From the NCBI GenBank assembly GCA_964036195.1, contig OZ038457.1, forward strand, positions 24,562,787-24,626,786: a stretch of 64,000 nucleotides of DNA, read 5' to 3'. Source of the DNA: Sphaerolaimus hirsutus (lineage: Eukaryota > Nematoda > Chromadorea > Monhysterida > Sphaerolaimidae). The stretch's first letter is position 1. Each line of letters opens with the position of its first letter. Below are positions 13,501 to 21,559 of this stretch, one piece after another. The position numbers and the translations under genes are program-made. The notes beneath the pieces were generated by a model. It saw nothing but the letters and a program-made list of their open reading frames with translations. It was not told the origin of the DNA and ran no database searches.

Positions 13501-14722
13501 TGAATTTCTCACAGTCATGCTTGACGTCGAATTCTCCATCAATACGCGACCATTATCATATTTGTCAAACACAGACATTGGTGCAGCGATACTGCGCCCA
13601 ATACATTTTCTTTGGGGCACCCCACCACCATGTTACATGGATGAAAAACGTGAGATGGAACTCGATTCCACCACGATTGAACCCATGCGAAAAATTCCAA
13701 AAGAGGAATGGGAAAAGCTGACGGATGGATCTTTCAATCTCACACCTTCACAGATTGGAAAATCCTACACACTCACACCCCCACGTGTCAATGACGTCAA
13801 CTGCATTGATGAAATTGCACTCAACTCTGTACCTGAAAAGGACAGAGATGATATCACACTACTTTGGGACCAAATTCGTCACAATCGTGAAGTGCTTTGG
13901 TATGAGTGGTCACGTCAATACATTGACCTACTCAAAGATCGAGCTAAAAATCAACGCTTGAAAAAAGGTACAATCAACGAAGCTCCCAAACGTGGCCAAG
14001 TGGTGTTAATCACAGATGATAAACAGCCACGCGGCATGTGGCAAATGGGCCGCGTTCACGAAATACACGTGTCAAGCGATGGCAAAATACGTGCAGTCAC
14101 AGTATTGTCAAGCAACGGCCGTCGCACACGTAGATCTCCATCTAACCTAGTGCCTCTTGAAATCGACACAGAGGACGGTGTTGAATATAAAATCGACACT
14201 GAGATAAAAGATGATGATAATTCACAACCTTCACCTGATAAGAGTGATGATTCACAAACAGATCAATCACATCAACAATCACAATCTTCACAACAAGATG
14301 CAAGACGCGCAAACCCACGTCGAACATGTCGCTACACTGGCACATATTCGTTCTGGGGAAACGTGTCGCATTTAATGGCGCTCACGTTGCTAATACAATC
14401 AAAATTAGCCAACGCGCTCACATGGACAGATCAATATCACAAAACTTTCAATCTGTGCCATAAAACACGCACTGGTCACGCAATTCAACTTCCGGAAAAA
14501 GTAACATGTCACTTTCCTCAAGTCACAGCCATAGAGGATATTGTGGTATCCATATGGACATTGCGTGTTCAACCTCAAACGACACCAATTTATAGATGCT
14601 TTCAACAAGAGCATACTATAGTCACGTATATGAGTCTGGTGGGCGGAAAAGCTATGCTGCCACCAGAAATCATAAAAAACCAGAGTCACAACTTACGATT
14701 GCATGATCGCCTACCAAAATAA
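7556..14722 (+). CDS. BEL/Pao Gag-Pol polyprotein
   Basis: One uninterrupted 2388-codon frame. Domains by residue: a gag region of DUF1759 type about 203-385; three cysteine-rich CCHC-type knuckles about 492-558 (first CLFC...H...C); an aspartic protease with FDTG at about 783-786; reverse transcriptase with LLADIEKAF (catalytic Asp about 1148) and the active-site box YVDN at 1236-1239, where YVDD is usual; RNase H with Asp 1419, Glu 1476 and Asp 1510; an integrase zinc-binding region about 1792-1832 and core acidic residues Asp 1866, Asp 1928 and Glu 1960; a DUF5641-type domain about 2112-2201. The last roughly 120 residues contain a hydrophobic leader-like segment that looks like the start of an envelope protein rather than pol. 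The start ATG at 7556 follows a 277-nt leader. It would copy the element RNA to DNA and integrate it. The length without a stop suggests the copy may still be competent. Confidence 0.95.
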   Translation: MEERLRTQRGAQAAAAMPVSNVDESDTTHPLTQHSRALTGVRNGVLRFTSKPIPKIVKDESQPAAVNLRAAEEVLELLQAYGYQAELKRSDLSQAMDKFTSIVQDHITSLDRDQDGVAEEIKSANAKLERALYSGSNNGMMLMDELESRMATAQAQIKSAERLILSLKGQSNVNVDLTTQPPSQPPYNNVNMGSSSQPSQPETLLKLPKIELAKYNGDPLEWAAWWEIFRAQIHDRANLSNGMKYTYLKLSLIGPAAELLAGLKGDGRDYNTAVTMLKSNFGETHWVQAALWDKLYSLEKPSSRGDSLTNFTRTLLSTLNQLKERGESVDSGAVLRIIRGYLPDNIVLAITEEHRNSMRTAATDDTELTVVRFVDALTTIARARLDAMKTEQQSSQSSNVVQKSQNSSFKKPQNGGGWQQQKKKGNKSQNTFSKQKPIHNTVAFAGTNANVGKQQGKNKNSTQPPRTPAIGAISQKQSSQPAADYRKPKFECLFCGIKEHYTTDCPQYVTPRERTERLQALGDVCTRCTRRGHQAAQCTQRLSCYYCRQIGQHHGAFCPTRQAPARRQVTNSQNKAFVKATSANFVNAQVITTGAASSHAPPSYPPSHTEPMSVCVIPPDKNDFRWRQQTLYQLDMDGPLDMGEWPRPANELQARAQEEARRYHSENELWTTLRASLIKDGMDMETVEAKIRGFQQKRYEVYPHLNPNQMSSSEPLQPSHRPTVEVLSAQAGYGNPNTATRQQAEQECEFDFAPIVRLQVAQASLINKDAELNRVTDPLLIFFDTGCEYSYIKASVANEYNFENKGDVVLQMNVFATKTPVTVNTFLVEAIMPIYKHVDNKGNMLQIPLTLRAVDNLATYACPPPLSQDDKTVIYIVYGEHAQEQFAEPLELTEMTDEFCHKLCQPDVVIGQDYYWKFDIRPTEIELPSGLIIVESILGLMLGGNASSQSFVTTPDISPHQFMVSCSSHASSAVAVGQETLFQFHSLESIGITDDPLSHDDDIAEQLILESITLDPETGRYSVDWPFKSTIQELPTNNAEAFRRFLSLLKRFRKDPDLFATYAKVISDQLHKGVIEPVYGSQDGLQEHILPHQPVITPGRSTTCRIVYDGSAGKPSLNNCLFRGPVLTPLALGLMLCFRAGKVVLLADIEKAFLQIALHPKSRAFTKFYWLRDDTIPSHEDNIQMMQFTRVLFGLTCSPSILSTVIKYHLEAELAHMHPAETHERSKLELLLNSIYVDNLVISVDDEKYAIQLYRLIKAVFARANFNMREWMTNSRMVSEKIKPDDLNPKQSQYIKVMGLVYDHIEDTIAVPAPKKDFTLIVTATRRNLNKLLASTYDPIGITAPALFQLKFRVSQIIQRCNITTWDELIEDPEADDLLDDLKRHLSSISQIKFPRSFHSFGIDVKAETRPLELHVFCDASKDGYAVCAYLRQKAISPDEYGYEDDRYFSGFLTARTKLAPLPSKQGQPLTITRLELLGVTIGAQLIDYLHHELAELGGWKIHSNFLWTDSTVVIGWLYTAKPLATFVNNRVTKIHSLMSKHCIQICKVATKDNPADIASRGCTFDQLMIKTMWFTGPTFFAEPLTSTMLDISQYQAQPVTEELAKGDTHISRPLYAGAVTSQPVSQPANALAQQVPVNLDPNLSQNVTHQNPFVESRQRHIPSNPFEIDIRQFSTLSKLLRTVVYLLRVKTYWLNRSMHKAAKRESEYLSKPITQADLNEAFRHVLRISQAEECAGCISQAQLGKHHMLKWDAWNNLLYCVTRVSHKEHRNPSLFYYLPKTGWLTTLVVTHFHELAGHSGMLHTLADLREHCWLSSAKQVVAKILRKCVTCRKAEGGPFTLPDFHTLPVTRTQSQIKPFQHIGIDYMGPLIYSQNGTRHSQHILLLTCFSTRAIHLESTNSVSTADTIMALNRFISRRGMPDTIWSDNAPAFKNCVKLLPDVKWHFITANSPWQGGVYEHMVGLVKRLLKKACGRRCLTWHEFLTVMLDVEFSINTRPLSYLSNTDIGAAILRPIHFLWGTPPPCYMDEKREMELDSTTIEPMRKIPKEEWEKLTDGSFNLTPSQIGKSYTLTPPRVNDVNCIDEIALNSVPEKDRDDITLLWDQIRHNREVLWYEWSRQYIDLLKDRAKNQRLKKGTINEAPKRGQVVLITDDKQPRGMWQMGRVHEIHVSSDGKIRAVTVLSSNGRRTRRSPSNLVPLEIDTEDGVEYKIDTEIKDDDNSQPSPDKSDDSQTDQSHQQSQSSQQDARRANPRRTCRYTGTYSFWGNVSHLMALTLLIQSKLANALTWTDQYHKTFNLCHKTRTGHAIQLPEKVTCHFPQVTAIEDIVVSIWTLRVQPQTTPIYRCFQQEHTIVTYMSLVGGKAMLPPEIIKNQSHNLRLHDRLPK

Positions 14723-17264
14723 AACTTGGAAAGGCGAACCTTTAATAAAAATTGGTCATGCATTGTGGAGCACCAACAAATCACTTCACATCGATTATTG
14801 TTACTTTTGTCACAATCTAAGTAACACAGTAATGAACTTTCACATAGAGGAAGGTGTGGTCGCAAGTCTTGACGGAAAGAAAATTGTTTCTGAAATTCAA
14901 GATCTGTCACATTGCAACCCACAAGCCGGCTATTGTTATGACAGCGACAATGGCGTCTCTTTATGGAATGCTACTGCTTTTAACAAGCAGTGTGCATTCC
15001 AAGAGATTGGTCAATTTGATGCGCAATATTCACAAAATCATTACATAGTGGAAAAATTGCAAGCTGCATTTTCTGTCACATGGAGATCACAACAATTTCC
15101 AAATAATGCAGAATGCGTGCCAAAAGACGCAAAATATATTGACCAGGGCTCAGCATTCATTCAATTTCTTCGATATCAACTTAAGAAATTGAAAAAACCT
15201 GAAACCGAAAAAGTTCCTCTTCATTTCAAACTCGCACCAAATCTTGATGTTGGCGTGTTTCACTTGCTCACAGCCCGTCAACAATACGAAGTTGACAAAA
15301 TTGCACATCTAGAACAAAAACAATTTGGATCTATCTGGCAACAATTATGTCACATCCGTCAGACCCAGCTAGATATAATTCATGCAATTGTCACATTCAA
15401 TCCCACGCTTGGCTTGCGAGCATTGCTAGGACGTCAAAATCTCTATGCTGAATGGCATGGAGATATATTAATGTTCTGGGATTGTAAACCAGTCACCGCA
15501 GAAATTATTTATTTTCAACATGAATATAACCATACTTGTTATAAATTTCTGCCGGTCAAAGTCACAAATCACCCACATATTATGTTCGTGGCTCCTGGTA
15601 CCAATGATCTGATCACACATTCACCAATAGATCATTGTCTCATGAAAGATCACAAATATTATCAATTAAATGATAATTCATGGGCCAACGAAAACGGACC
15701 AACGAATTTGCACGTCACAAAACTCCCAATCAAATTAATTTGGGCTGGCTCGTGGAAACCATTCACACTAAATGTTTCCGGGTCACCAGGTGTAAGCATG
15801 ACTGACATTGCATTCAGTATCATGGCTGCACATCATCACTTTCAAAATTTGCAACGACTCGAACAACAAGTCACATGTTCAGTCGATTATATAGCAACAA
15901 AATCCAACGATCCTAAAGCAGTGCAAGCATATATTGCTGGCATTGGCCAAGGGGTTGGTGCATATTTTGAAGGTGTAGGAAAAGAATTGGGTCACATCAT
16001 TCACGGTAGCGTCACAGGTGGTGCGTCTGCATTAGACACGTTACTTACTGGGCCACTTCAAACAGCTGTGAACATCATACTCATTATTATCACAATTGCT
16101 TGTATTGGGTATATTGGTTATGTTTACATGCAGTGGCGGCTCGTAACCGGCAGGGGTATGCTGCCAGACATCAAGGGCTTTTTCCGAAGAAAGGGCAGAA
16201 GGGACAGAAGCCCAAACAAATGGGAACCCTGTCCGTTCAGCAAGGAAAAATCGGTAAGCGACGGCGACGTAACCGCCAGAAGAAACCGAAAAGCGGCTTC
16301 AACAAACCCGCTTTGTCAAATCAAACCGTCACACAATCGTCAAGTTCGTCACAATTACCTTCAAAGTTTGTCACACCCCTCAAACGAGTATCTCCATTCA
16401 AACGGCTTTCAGGACGCTCGGTACAGCCTAGATCGGATCCCCTGGTCGGTTATAGTACCAAACGCGCCGAAGAAATCGAAATGGAGACGGGTGCGCGCCG
16501 GGTCACAAAACCTGCACCCCCCTGCGAGTCACAACCGCAGAGCTCGTCACCAAACGCCAGACTCACAGTCACCGAGCCTGTCACAACGGAAGTCACAATG
16601 GAAGACGCGATCCCTGAACGCAAGCCCTTGCAAAAGCGACTCAAGAGATTCGCTGGAGTCGCAGGGCTCCCAGGTGAGCAGCAATCGTCACACCAGACAT
16701 TTTCCTTTATACCCCAAACTTTTCACAAATTCAATAACATCAATAAAAAACTGGTCAAATCAAAAGTTAAACGATCTAAAAAGATCCGTGACCTTCCTCA
16801 AACAAACACCTTCACAGTCCGACATAGAGCTCGGAGAGATGGAAGAAAGTCACGATCAAGAACTAGATCCCCCTCCGTATCATTTGACCAACTCAACTCA
16901 ATCACTTCACAATGTACGACCTCATTCACAACCTCCCATGTCCCCTTGCTATCAAGCCAACCGCTTGCAGCATCGGAGCAATGGCAGCCCACCGAGCCGT
17001 CGAAGGCGATCGTCGACAAGACCGACACGCTCCGACAAGCCTTCGAGAGGCTCGCCAAGGAATCTGAGAAGCTCCCCAACTGGCCAGGCAGACCAGCGGG
17101 GGCCCCAGAAGACCAGGCGCCCGGACACGGGGAAGGCAGCCAGCCTGAGGAGGATGCCGTCGAACCCATGGACGAGCATCATGAGGAGGGCCGGGAAAAT
17201 GCCGGCGTCGAAGACGCCAACGATCTGCTACCACAGGAGTGATGAGAGTATCACAGGCGTTTGA
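14703..17264 (+). CDS. Envelope-like glycoprotein of the BEL element
   Basis: 853 codons from the first Met in frame, overlapping the end of the pol frame in the +1 phase. The ectodomain (about residues 1-450) has many cysteines and several N-x-S/T sequons. A strong membrane segment (isoleucine-rich) lies at about 454-478, after a glycine/alanine-rich stretch. A very long Arg/Ser-rich tail of about 375 residues follows, with a PPPY motif at 723-726. An envelope-style leader peptide lies upstream in the pol frame, so leader and body are in different frames: either a break in this copy, a shift, or splicing. Cysteine and LPV-type motifs recall env proteins acquired by other invertebrate BEL elements, but I cannot assign a fusogen class. 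It may allow cell-to-cell transfer of the element; that is inference. Confidence 0.75.
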   Translation: MIAYQNKTWKGEPLIKIGHALWSTNKSLHIDYCYFCHNLSNTVMNFHIEEGVVASLDGKKIVSEIQDLSHCNPQAGYCYDSDNGVSLWNATAFNKQCAFQEIGQFDAQYSQNHYIVEKLQAAFSVTWRSQQFPNNAECVPKDAKYIDQGSAFIQFLRYQLKKLKKPETEKVPLHFKLAPNLDVGVFHLLTARQQYEVDKIAHLEQKQFGSIWQQLCHIRQTQLDIIHAIVTFNPTLGLRALLGRQNLYAEWHGDILMFWDCKPVTAEIIYFQHEYNHTCYKFLPVKVTNHPHIMFVAPGTNDLITHSPIDHCLMKDHKYYQLNDNSWANENGPTNLHVTKLPIKLIWAGSWKPFTLNVSGSPGVSMTDIAFSIMAAHHHFQNLQRLEQQVTCSVDYIATKSNDPKAVQAYIAGIGQGVGAYFEGVGKELGHIIHGSVTGGASALDTLLTGPLQTAVNIILIIITIACIGYIGYVYMQWRLVTGRGMLPDIKGFFRRKGRRDRSPNKWEPCPFSKEKSVSDGDVTARRNRKAASTNPLCQIKPSHNRQVRHNYLQSLSHPSNEYLHSNGFQDARYSLDRIPWSVIVPNAPKKSKWRRVRAGSQNLHPPASHNRRARHQTPDSQSPSLSQRKSQWKTRSLNASPCKSDSRDSLESQGSQVSSNRHTRHFPLYPKLFTNSITSIKNWSNQKLNDLKRSVTFLKQTPSQSDIELGEMEESHDQELDPPPYHLTNSTQSLHNVRPHSQPPMSPCYQANRLQHRSNGSPPSRRRRSSTRPTRSDKPSRGSPRNLRSSPTGQADQRGPQKTRRPDTGKAASLRRMPSNPWTSIMRRAGKMPASKTPTICYHRSDESITGV
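16100..17242 (+). CDS. 380-codon frame overlapping the env tail
   Basis: A second long open frame lies in phase +2 relative to the env frame, covering nearly its whole cytoplasmic tail. Its product would be basic at first (GKRRRRNRQKKPK-type stretch near residue 52), Ser/Pro-rich in the middle and acidic at the end (Glu/Asp-rich last 40 residues, ending LLPQE). It could be an accessory protein, or the true tail of env after an indel near the membrane segment, or chance. Two frames open together over 1.1 kb is unlikely by chance at this composition. No family recognised. Confidence 0.4.
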   Translation: MYWVYWLCLHAVAARNRQGYAARHQGLFPKKGQKGQKPKQMGTLSVQQGKIGKRRRRNRQKKPKSGFNKPALSNQTVTQSSSSSQLPSKFVTPLKRVSPFKRLSGRSVQPRSDPLVGYSTKRAEEIEMETGARRVTKPAPPCESQPQSSSPNARLTVTEPVTTEVTMEDAIPERKPLQKRLKRFAGVAGLPGEQQSSHQTFSFIPQTFHKFNNINKKLVKSKVKRSKKIRDLPQTNTFTVRHRARRDGRKSRSRTRSPSVSFDQLNSITSQCTTSFTTSHVPLLSSQPLAASEQWQPTEPSKAIVDKTDTLRQAFERLAKESEKLPNWPGRPAGAPEDQAPGHGEGSQPEEDAVEPMDEHHEEGRENAGVEDANDLLPQE

Positions 17265-17347
17265 TTTTGATTTTGTTTCACATCAATTTGCCGAGATTGG
17301 CTGAGATAAAATTAAATTAAATTTAATTTTTATTCTAGTTTCGGGAG

Positions 17348-18447
17348 TGTGTAACATTATCGTAAAATGTAAAATCTTTAATATTTAAGTTGACGTTCTT
17401 ATGTTCGCTTTTATATTTAATTAATTCAATTTATTACGATTCCATTTTTATTCACATTCCATTTCTTAACAACTTCACATTCGTCATTTAATATCTCAAG
17501 CACGTTGTTTACAACGTGCGCTTCACATTGCTCACATATTTAGATCTTAGTCATTGCTCACATTCCGCCACATTTCCTTGACAAGCAGCACGCATATACG
17601 CCGTCATGTTTATGTTAAGCGGCGGGCCCGCCCCGAGTGGGGGGCCGGGCCCGCGCGCCATTTCAAATGCTGTCTGGCTTGGCTCACATTTTCACTATCT
17701 TGTCAGTTTAGCTCGCTTTTCATCGGAGAAGCGAGCGGGCAAGAATTGAACTTTCACAATTGGAAATGTTGGGTAAAAATCGGAGATTAGAGCCGACCGA
17801 TTGGCGCCAAACCAATCGCCATCGGTCTGGCCCTTAAAAGCCGATTTCACAGCTAGAATCGGGAGTGTTTGCAACCTCGTCAACTTCACACGAATCTCTT
17901 CCTAGGATCTAAATAAGCGCCGTAGTCACTTTATTAAGTCGCTTGTTTTTTGGTGCTAAGTTTAACTCTTGGTGCTTTAAGTCACCTCAGTGCTTTATTT
18001 CACACCAGCGCTGTTTGAGGTGCCTGTTCTCACAACCGCGCCACTTAATTGTCGCCTTTTGTCGTAATTAAGTGCCTTCTTTAAATTGCCTTATTTCTCC
18101 GGTAATTAGAGCTTCTCTTACGTTTTAAGTAAGTAATTAATTTAGTTGTAAATTAATTCCTTTGTTTACGTATATTTTATATATATTTTATTTTACACTT
18201 ATTTCTTTGTATTTAATTGTCTAAGTAAAAACGTTCATCAAAACCTTTGGTAAACAATCTAAATTTGCTTCACACTAACTCACGTCAATTCACTTCAACT
18301 CAACTAATCACATTTGATAAAATAACGGAACGTCAACTAGAGACGACGCTTCACGTCAACTTTCATACGTTCACATTTGTCCTCTTCCTCGGTTAGGAAT
18401 AGGAGCTGGTTCACAAGTCAATTCAATAAGTTCCGTATTATTTTACA
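17348..18447 (+). repeat. 3' LTR
   Basis: 1100 bp, near-identical to the 5' LTR, and starts TGTGTAAC right after TTTCGGGAG. The polypurine tract before it is weak: the sequence upstream is TTTAATTTTTATTCTAGTTT and then CGGGAG. It is followed by the target duplication ATGCA at 18448-18452. Confidence 0.97.
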
Positions 18448-18452
18448 ATGCA

Positions 18453-19192
18453 CATCTCCCGGTGGATTTGACAATTTAAGTTTCAACATGTTTAAGTATA
18501 GTTGTAGTTCAAATCAATTCCGTAGTCTTCCATATGGTGCACATCCATTGGAGAATTTTGAGGTACTGTGCAAATTGTCGTTTCTGGGCATTTTGTTGAT
18601 GCTGGTGTTGTGATGTGGATGTCCTCATTGTAGACATTTTTATGGACTTTTTTGACATTTGAAAAAGACACAGATGTTATGTGGGGTTAAAACATGTGCA
18701 AAACCAATATTTTACAAAATATTGGTTTGTACAAAATGCTGTAATTCATAATTTTTGGGGAAAAACTCAAGTTTTTAGAGAAAAACTATAAAAAAACTCA
18801 AGTTTTTACAAATAACACAGAAATGAAAACAGAGTTACTTAAGTTTTTTTGAGAAAAACTCAAAACACAGATAGTGTTTTTTTGGAGAACTTACCCATCA
18901 TTGGAAGCAGGACATATCTTAAAAACAATGAATGAGTTGCATTAGAACACGTATTAAAGCATCAATATACTTACTTATGTGTCTATAAACACTGATATAT
19001 CTTTGTTACTACTAGGGATGGAAAAAAATATTTTTTTTCAAGACCTTGTTTGTTTAAAAAAAAAATTTTAAATTTTTTTTACATATAACTTTTTTTAAAG
19101 CTCCCAGATATGGTTAGGAGTCAACATATATAGGTATATCAGATAGGTGACAGTATATATTGTATATGTTGACTTGTTACCTACCGTATTTC
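18453..19192. other. Spacer with small hairpins and an F3 remnant
   Basis: No gene. A perfect short palindrome lies at about 18702-18728 (AACCAATATTTT pairing with AAAATATTGGTT). AAAACTC-rich low complexity at 18770-18890 resembles 5940-6010. An F3 fragment spans about 19014-19145 (AGGGATGGAAAAAAATA through the CTCCCAGATATGG block). Confidence 0.45.
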
Positions 19193-19591
19193 CTCGAAAT
19201 ACCCCCAGGGGGTTTATTTTTTCAGAGTGGAAATTTTGAGGTGGGGTATTTCGAGGGGGGGCTTATTCGAGGGTGGTTATTATTTCGTCAAAATATTTTG
19301 TGAAATTCATAGTGTAGAATACGGCTTTAAATACCCAACAACGGTGGCAATAAACGTGTCCAAATAGGATATATAGGGACATATAAACATACATCTATAC
19401 ACAACATAGAGTATATGTGTACCTGCGATGCAAACCAACGTAGATAATTACATCATGTACATCAAATACATAATATACATCATTCCAGACGGGGGTATTT
19501 CAAGGGGGGTTTATTTTTTCCTCAGCTCGAAAACACCTGGGGGTATTTCGAAGGGGGGGCCGGGGGGGGGGGTATTTCGAGGAAATACGGT
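19193..19591. repeat. F1 MITE, full-length
   Basis: Left end ACCGTATTTCCTCGAAATAC, right end GGTATTTCGAGGAAATACGG, about 400 bp. Just inside each end sits a CCCCAGGGGGTTTATTTTTT-type block, so the terminal repeat extends beyond 40 bp in degenerate form. No coding capacity. Confidence 0.8.
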
Positions 19592-20149
19592 ATATCGGTT
19601 TTTGCTGAACATTCATGACGTGAAGTGAAGTTGGCCATAGTGTTTTAATTAGGTTACAATAGAAGCCAATATTTTACATTGGCAGTAATTTTTCACACTG
19701 TACAAGTATATGAAGGCACATTGACTGGATATTATATACTGCACTAACATATCACAACTTATTATTACATGCTAGAATGCACGAATAGAAGCAATGACAA
19801 TAAAAATGCCACAAAACCAATGAAAACAACCACAAGTGGTAATTTGTATGTGAAATTCTACACTTTCACACAAAAAAAGCAAAATACCTAATGCATAAGT
19901 ATTTACTAAAAAATTTAAAAAGCGCTGGGACCCTTGTGCTTTTTTTAAAAAAGGTGACATTTTTATTAAAAAAGTGAAAAAGTCTCAGCCAAAAAAATCT
20001 ACTTTTATGTCAACTTGATATGAATATTGCCTTTTGTCAAATGTTAATGACTTGGTGAGGTTGGGCAAGGAGTAGCGCTTAGATAATGTTGTTAGAGAAG
20101 GCTAATACATTGACAGTGTCATTTCATACTGTGGAAGTATTTAGGGATC
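19592..20149. repeat. Diverged F3-family remnant
   Basis: It contains the F3 internal blocks in reverse order (AATGCCACAAAACCAATGAA, AAAATACCTAATGC), but lacks both ends and has many substitutions, so it is an old, broken copy. Confidence 0.5.
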
Positions 20150-20766
20150 AAACAGGATCCTGATCCTAAAACACTGAAAATTTTGAGATTTGGCAGTCCC
20201 AATTCCGATCCCAAAAGCTCAATCCTGATCCTGATCACAAAATATCAGAAAACTAATCCCAACCCCGATCCCCCTCCATAAAAGTGTCATAAAATTTCGG
20301 AAACATACTGTATTTCTTCTAATAGAAGAGAGCCATTCTATTTTTTTCATCAACTTTTTTACCTGCTGTTCTCTTGGAGGTGCCGTTCTATTGGAGGCGA
20401 TGTTCTATTCTTTTTGTGAGCACAAAAAAAGAGTAAAAACATACCATTCTGTTCAAGGTGCTGTTCCATTGGAGGTATACCATTCTATAAGCAGAAATAT
20501 GGTAATTGGGCACTCAAGGATTCTGTTCACATTTCTTGTTCAAAAATTCATATATATATTTTACTTTTCATTTCCACTAATTTTCCAGGATTATGATTGG
20601 GGTCATGAGATTGGGATCGAGATTGGTAAATATTTGGACAGGGATCAGGATTGGCATTCGTTTTTTGATTATTCAGGATTGGGATTGCGGTTTGCGGATC
20701 AGGATATGGATCGTGACAGCCAAATCCCAAAATTCTCCAGGATCGGGAACCTGTTTGAACCCTACT
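20150..20766. repeat. CGGGAT-repeat hAT-type element
   Basis: Left end TAGGGATCAAACAGGATCC, right end GGAACCTGTTTGAACCCTA. Both arms carry degenerate GATCCTGATCC or GGGATTGGGATC iterations. No matching 8-bp flank is seen, so it is older than the copy at 2994. Confidence 0.6.
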
Positions 20767-21228
20767 CAGGGGTCTCCTTGAGTTTGACTTGGGGTTGGTA
20801 GGTTAGATAGCAAATTGCTCATCTGGAAGGAGAGATAGCTGAAAAATATTTGGCTGCACGGTTTCATACATGGGCTTTTTCAAGGTATAGAAGGAAGACA
20901 AGGGAGAAAAATTGCTAAAAGTAGTTCAGCAGGATAGCTCAGGATAAGTATACAATAATGAGATTACTAAAGATAGCTGAAAATAGGCAATAAGGAACAT
21001 TAACTAGTGATTTTGGAGGTGAAAATCTTAACAAAAAGTTATGAAAATTAATAATTTGGTAAAAACTGGGGTATAATTTGTCAAAAATTGCTCCAGATAG
21101 GTAGATAGCTGGACAATTGGGGGATAGATAGATCAGCTCAGGTCTCAGGGATAGATAGATAGCTGAGCGCTCTTCAAGATACATCGAAAGCTGGGCGGCT
21201 TTGGGGTTACCCCCATTGGATACCCCTG
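20767..21228. repeat. F5 MITE (CAGGGGTCTCC ends, TAGATAGC repeats)
   Basis: It starts CAGGGGTCTCC and ends ATTGGATACCCCTG. The interior carries many GATAGATAGCT words. It belongs to the family best defined at 25019-25537 and 51307-51780. It abuts the preceding CGGGAT element. Confidence 0.65.
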
Positions 21229-21559
21229 CCCTACCTCCAACCCATGCCCCATTGGAGACCACTAACCCCCTGCACTTCTGAAACCCTGCTTGTCATGCAG
21301 TTATGTGCAAAATGCAACTTTGAACTGCTAGAACTTTTGATCAGAGAAGGATGCTGAAAAAAACTCTTTGGAATATGAAATCTTTTTGTTTCAACTATGT
21401 GGGGGCATGGCCAAAATGTTTTTATGGTGTATGGCAAAGTCGGGTCAAATTGGCATCACTAATTTAGACATCACTAATCAGACCACAAAAATGAAATCTA
21501 CAGGTTGTTCCGATCATTTTGAATGTTGATATGTCAAAATCGGTTGTGAAATATCTGAG
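21229..21559. other. Spacer, no gene seen
   Basis: No convincing gene or structured repeat. Confidence 0.4.

Larger units (their letters stand above)
6179..18447 (+). mobile_element. Complete BEL/Pao LTR retrotransposon with env-like gene
   Basis: 12,269 bp bounded by LTRs of exactly 1100 bp each (6179-7278 and 17348-18447). Both start TGTGTAAC and end TTTTACA, and the element is flanked by the perfect 5-bp duplication ATGCA (6174-6178 and 18448-18452). The order is LTR, primer-binding site, gag-protease-RT-RNase H-integrase in one frame, an env-like frame, LTR. Protease before RT, RNase H and then integrase, with DUF1759-type gag and DUF5641-type C-terminus, is diagnostic of BEL/Pao. Comparing the LTRs by eye I find three substitutions and no indel, so insertion was recent. 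The pol frame has no stop. Confidence 0.96.

Noticed and set aside
14674-14680. A AAA AAC slippery heptamer in the pol frame just before env
   Set aside because: It would give a -1 shift, but the env body is in the +1 frame relative to pol, so it does not lead into env.
6179-18447. Segmental duplication explaining the two 1100-bp copies
   Set aside because: TG...CA ends, a primer-binding site, pol domains and a 5-bp target duplication show they are LTRs.
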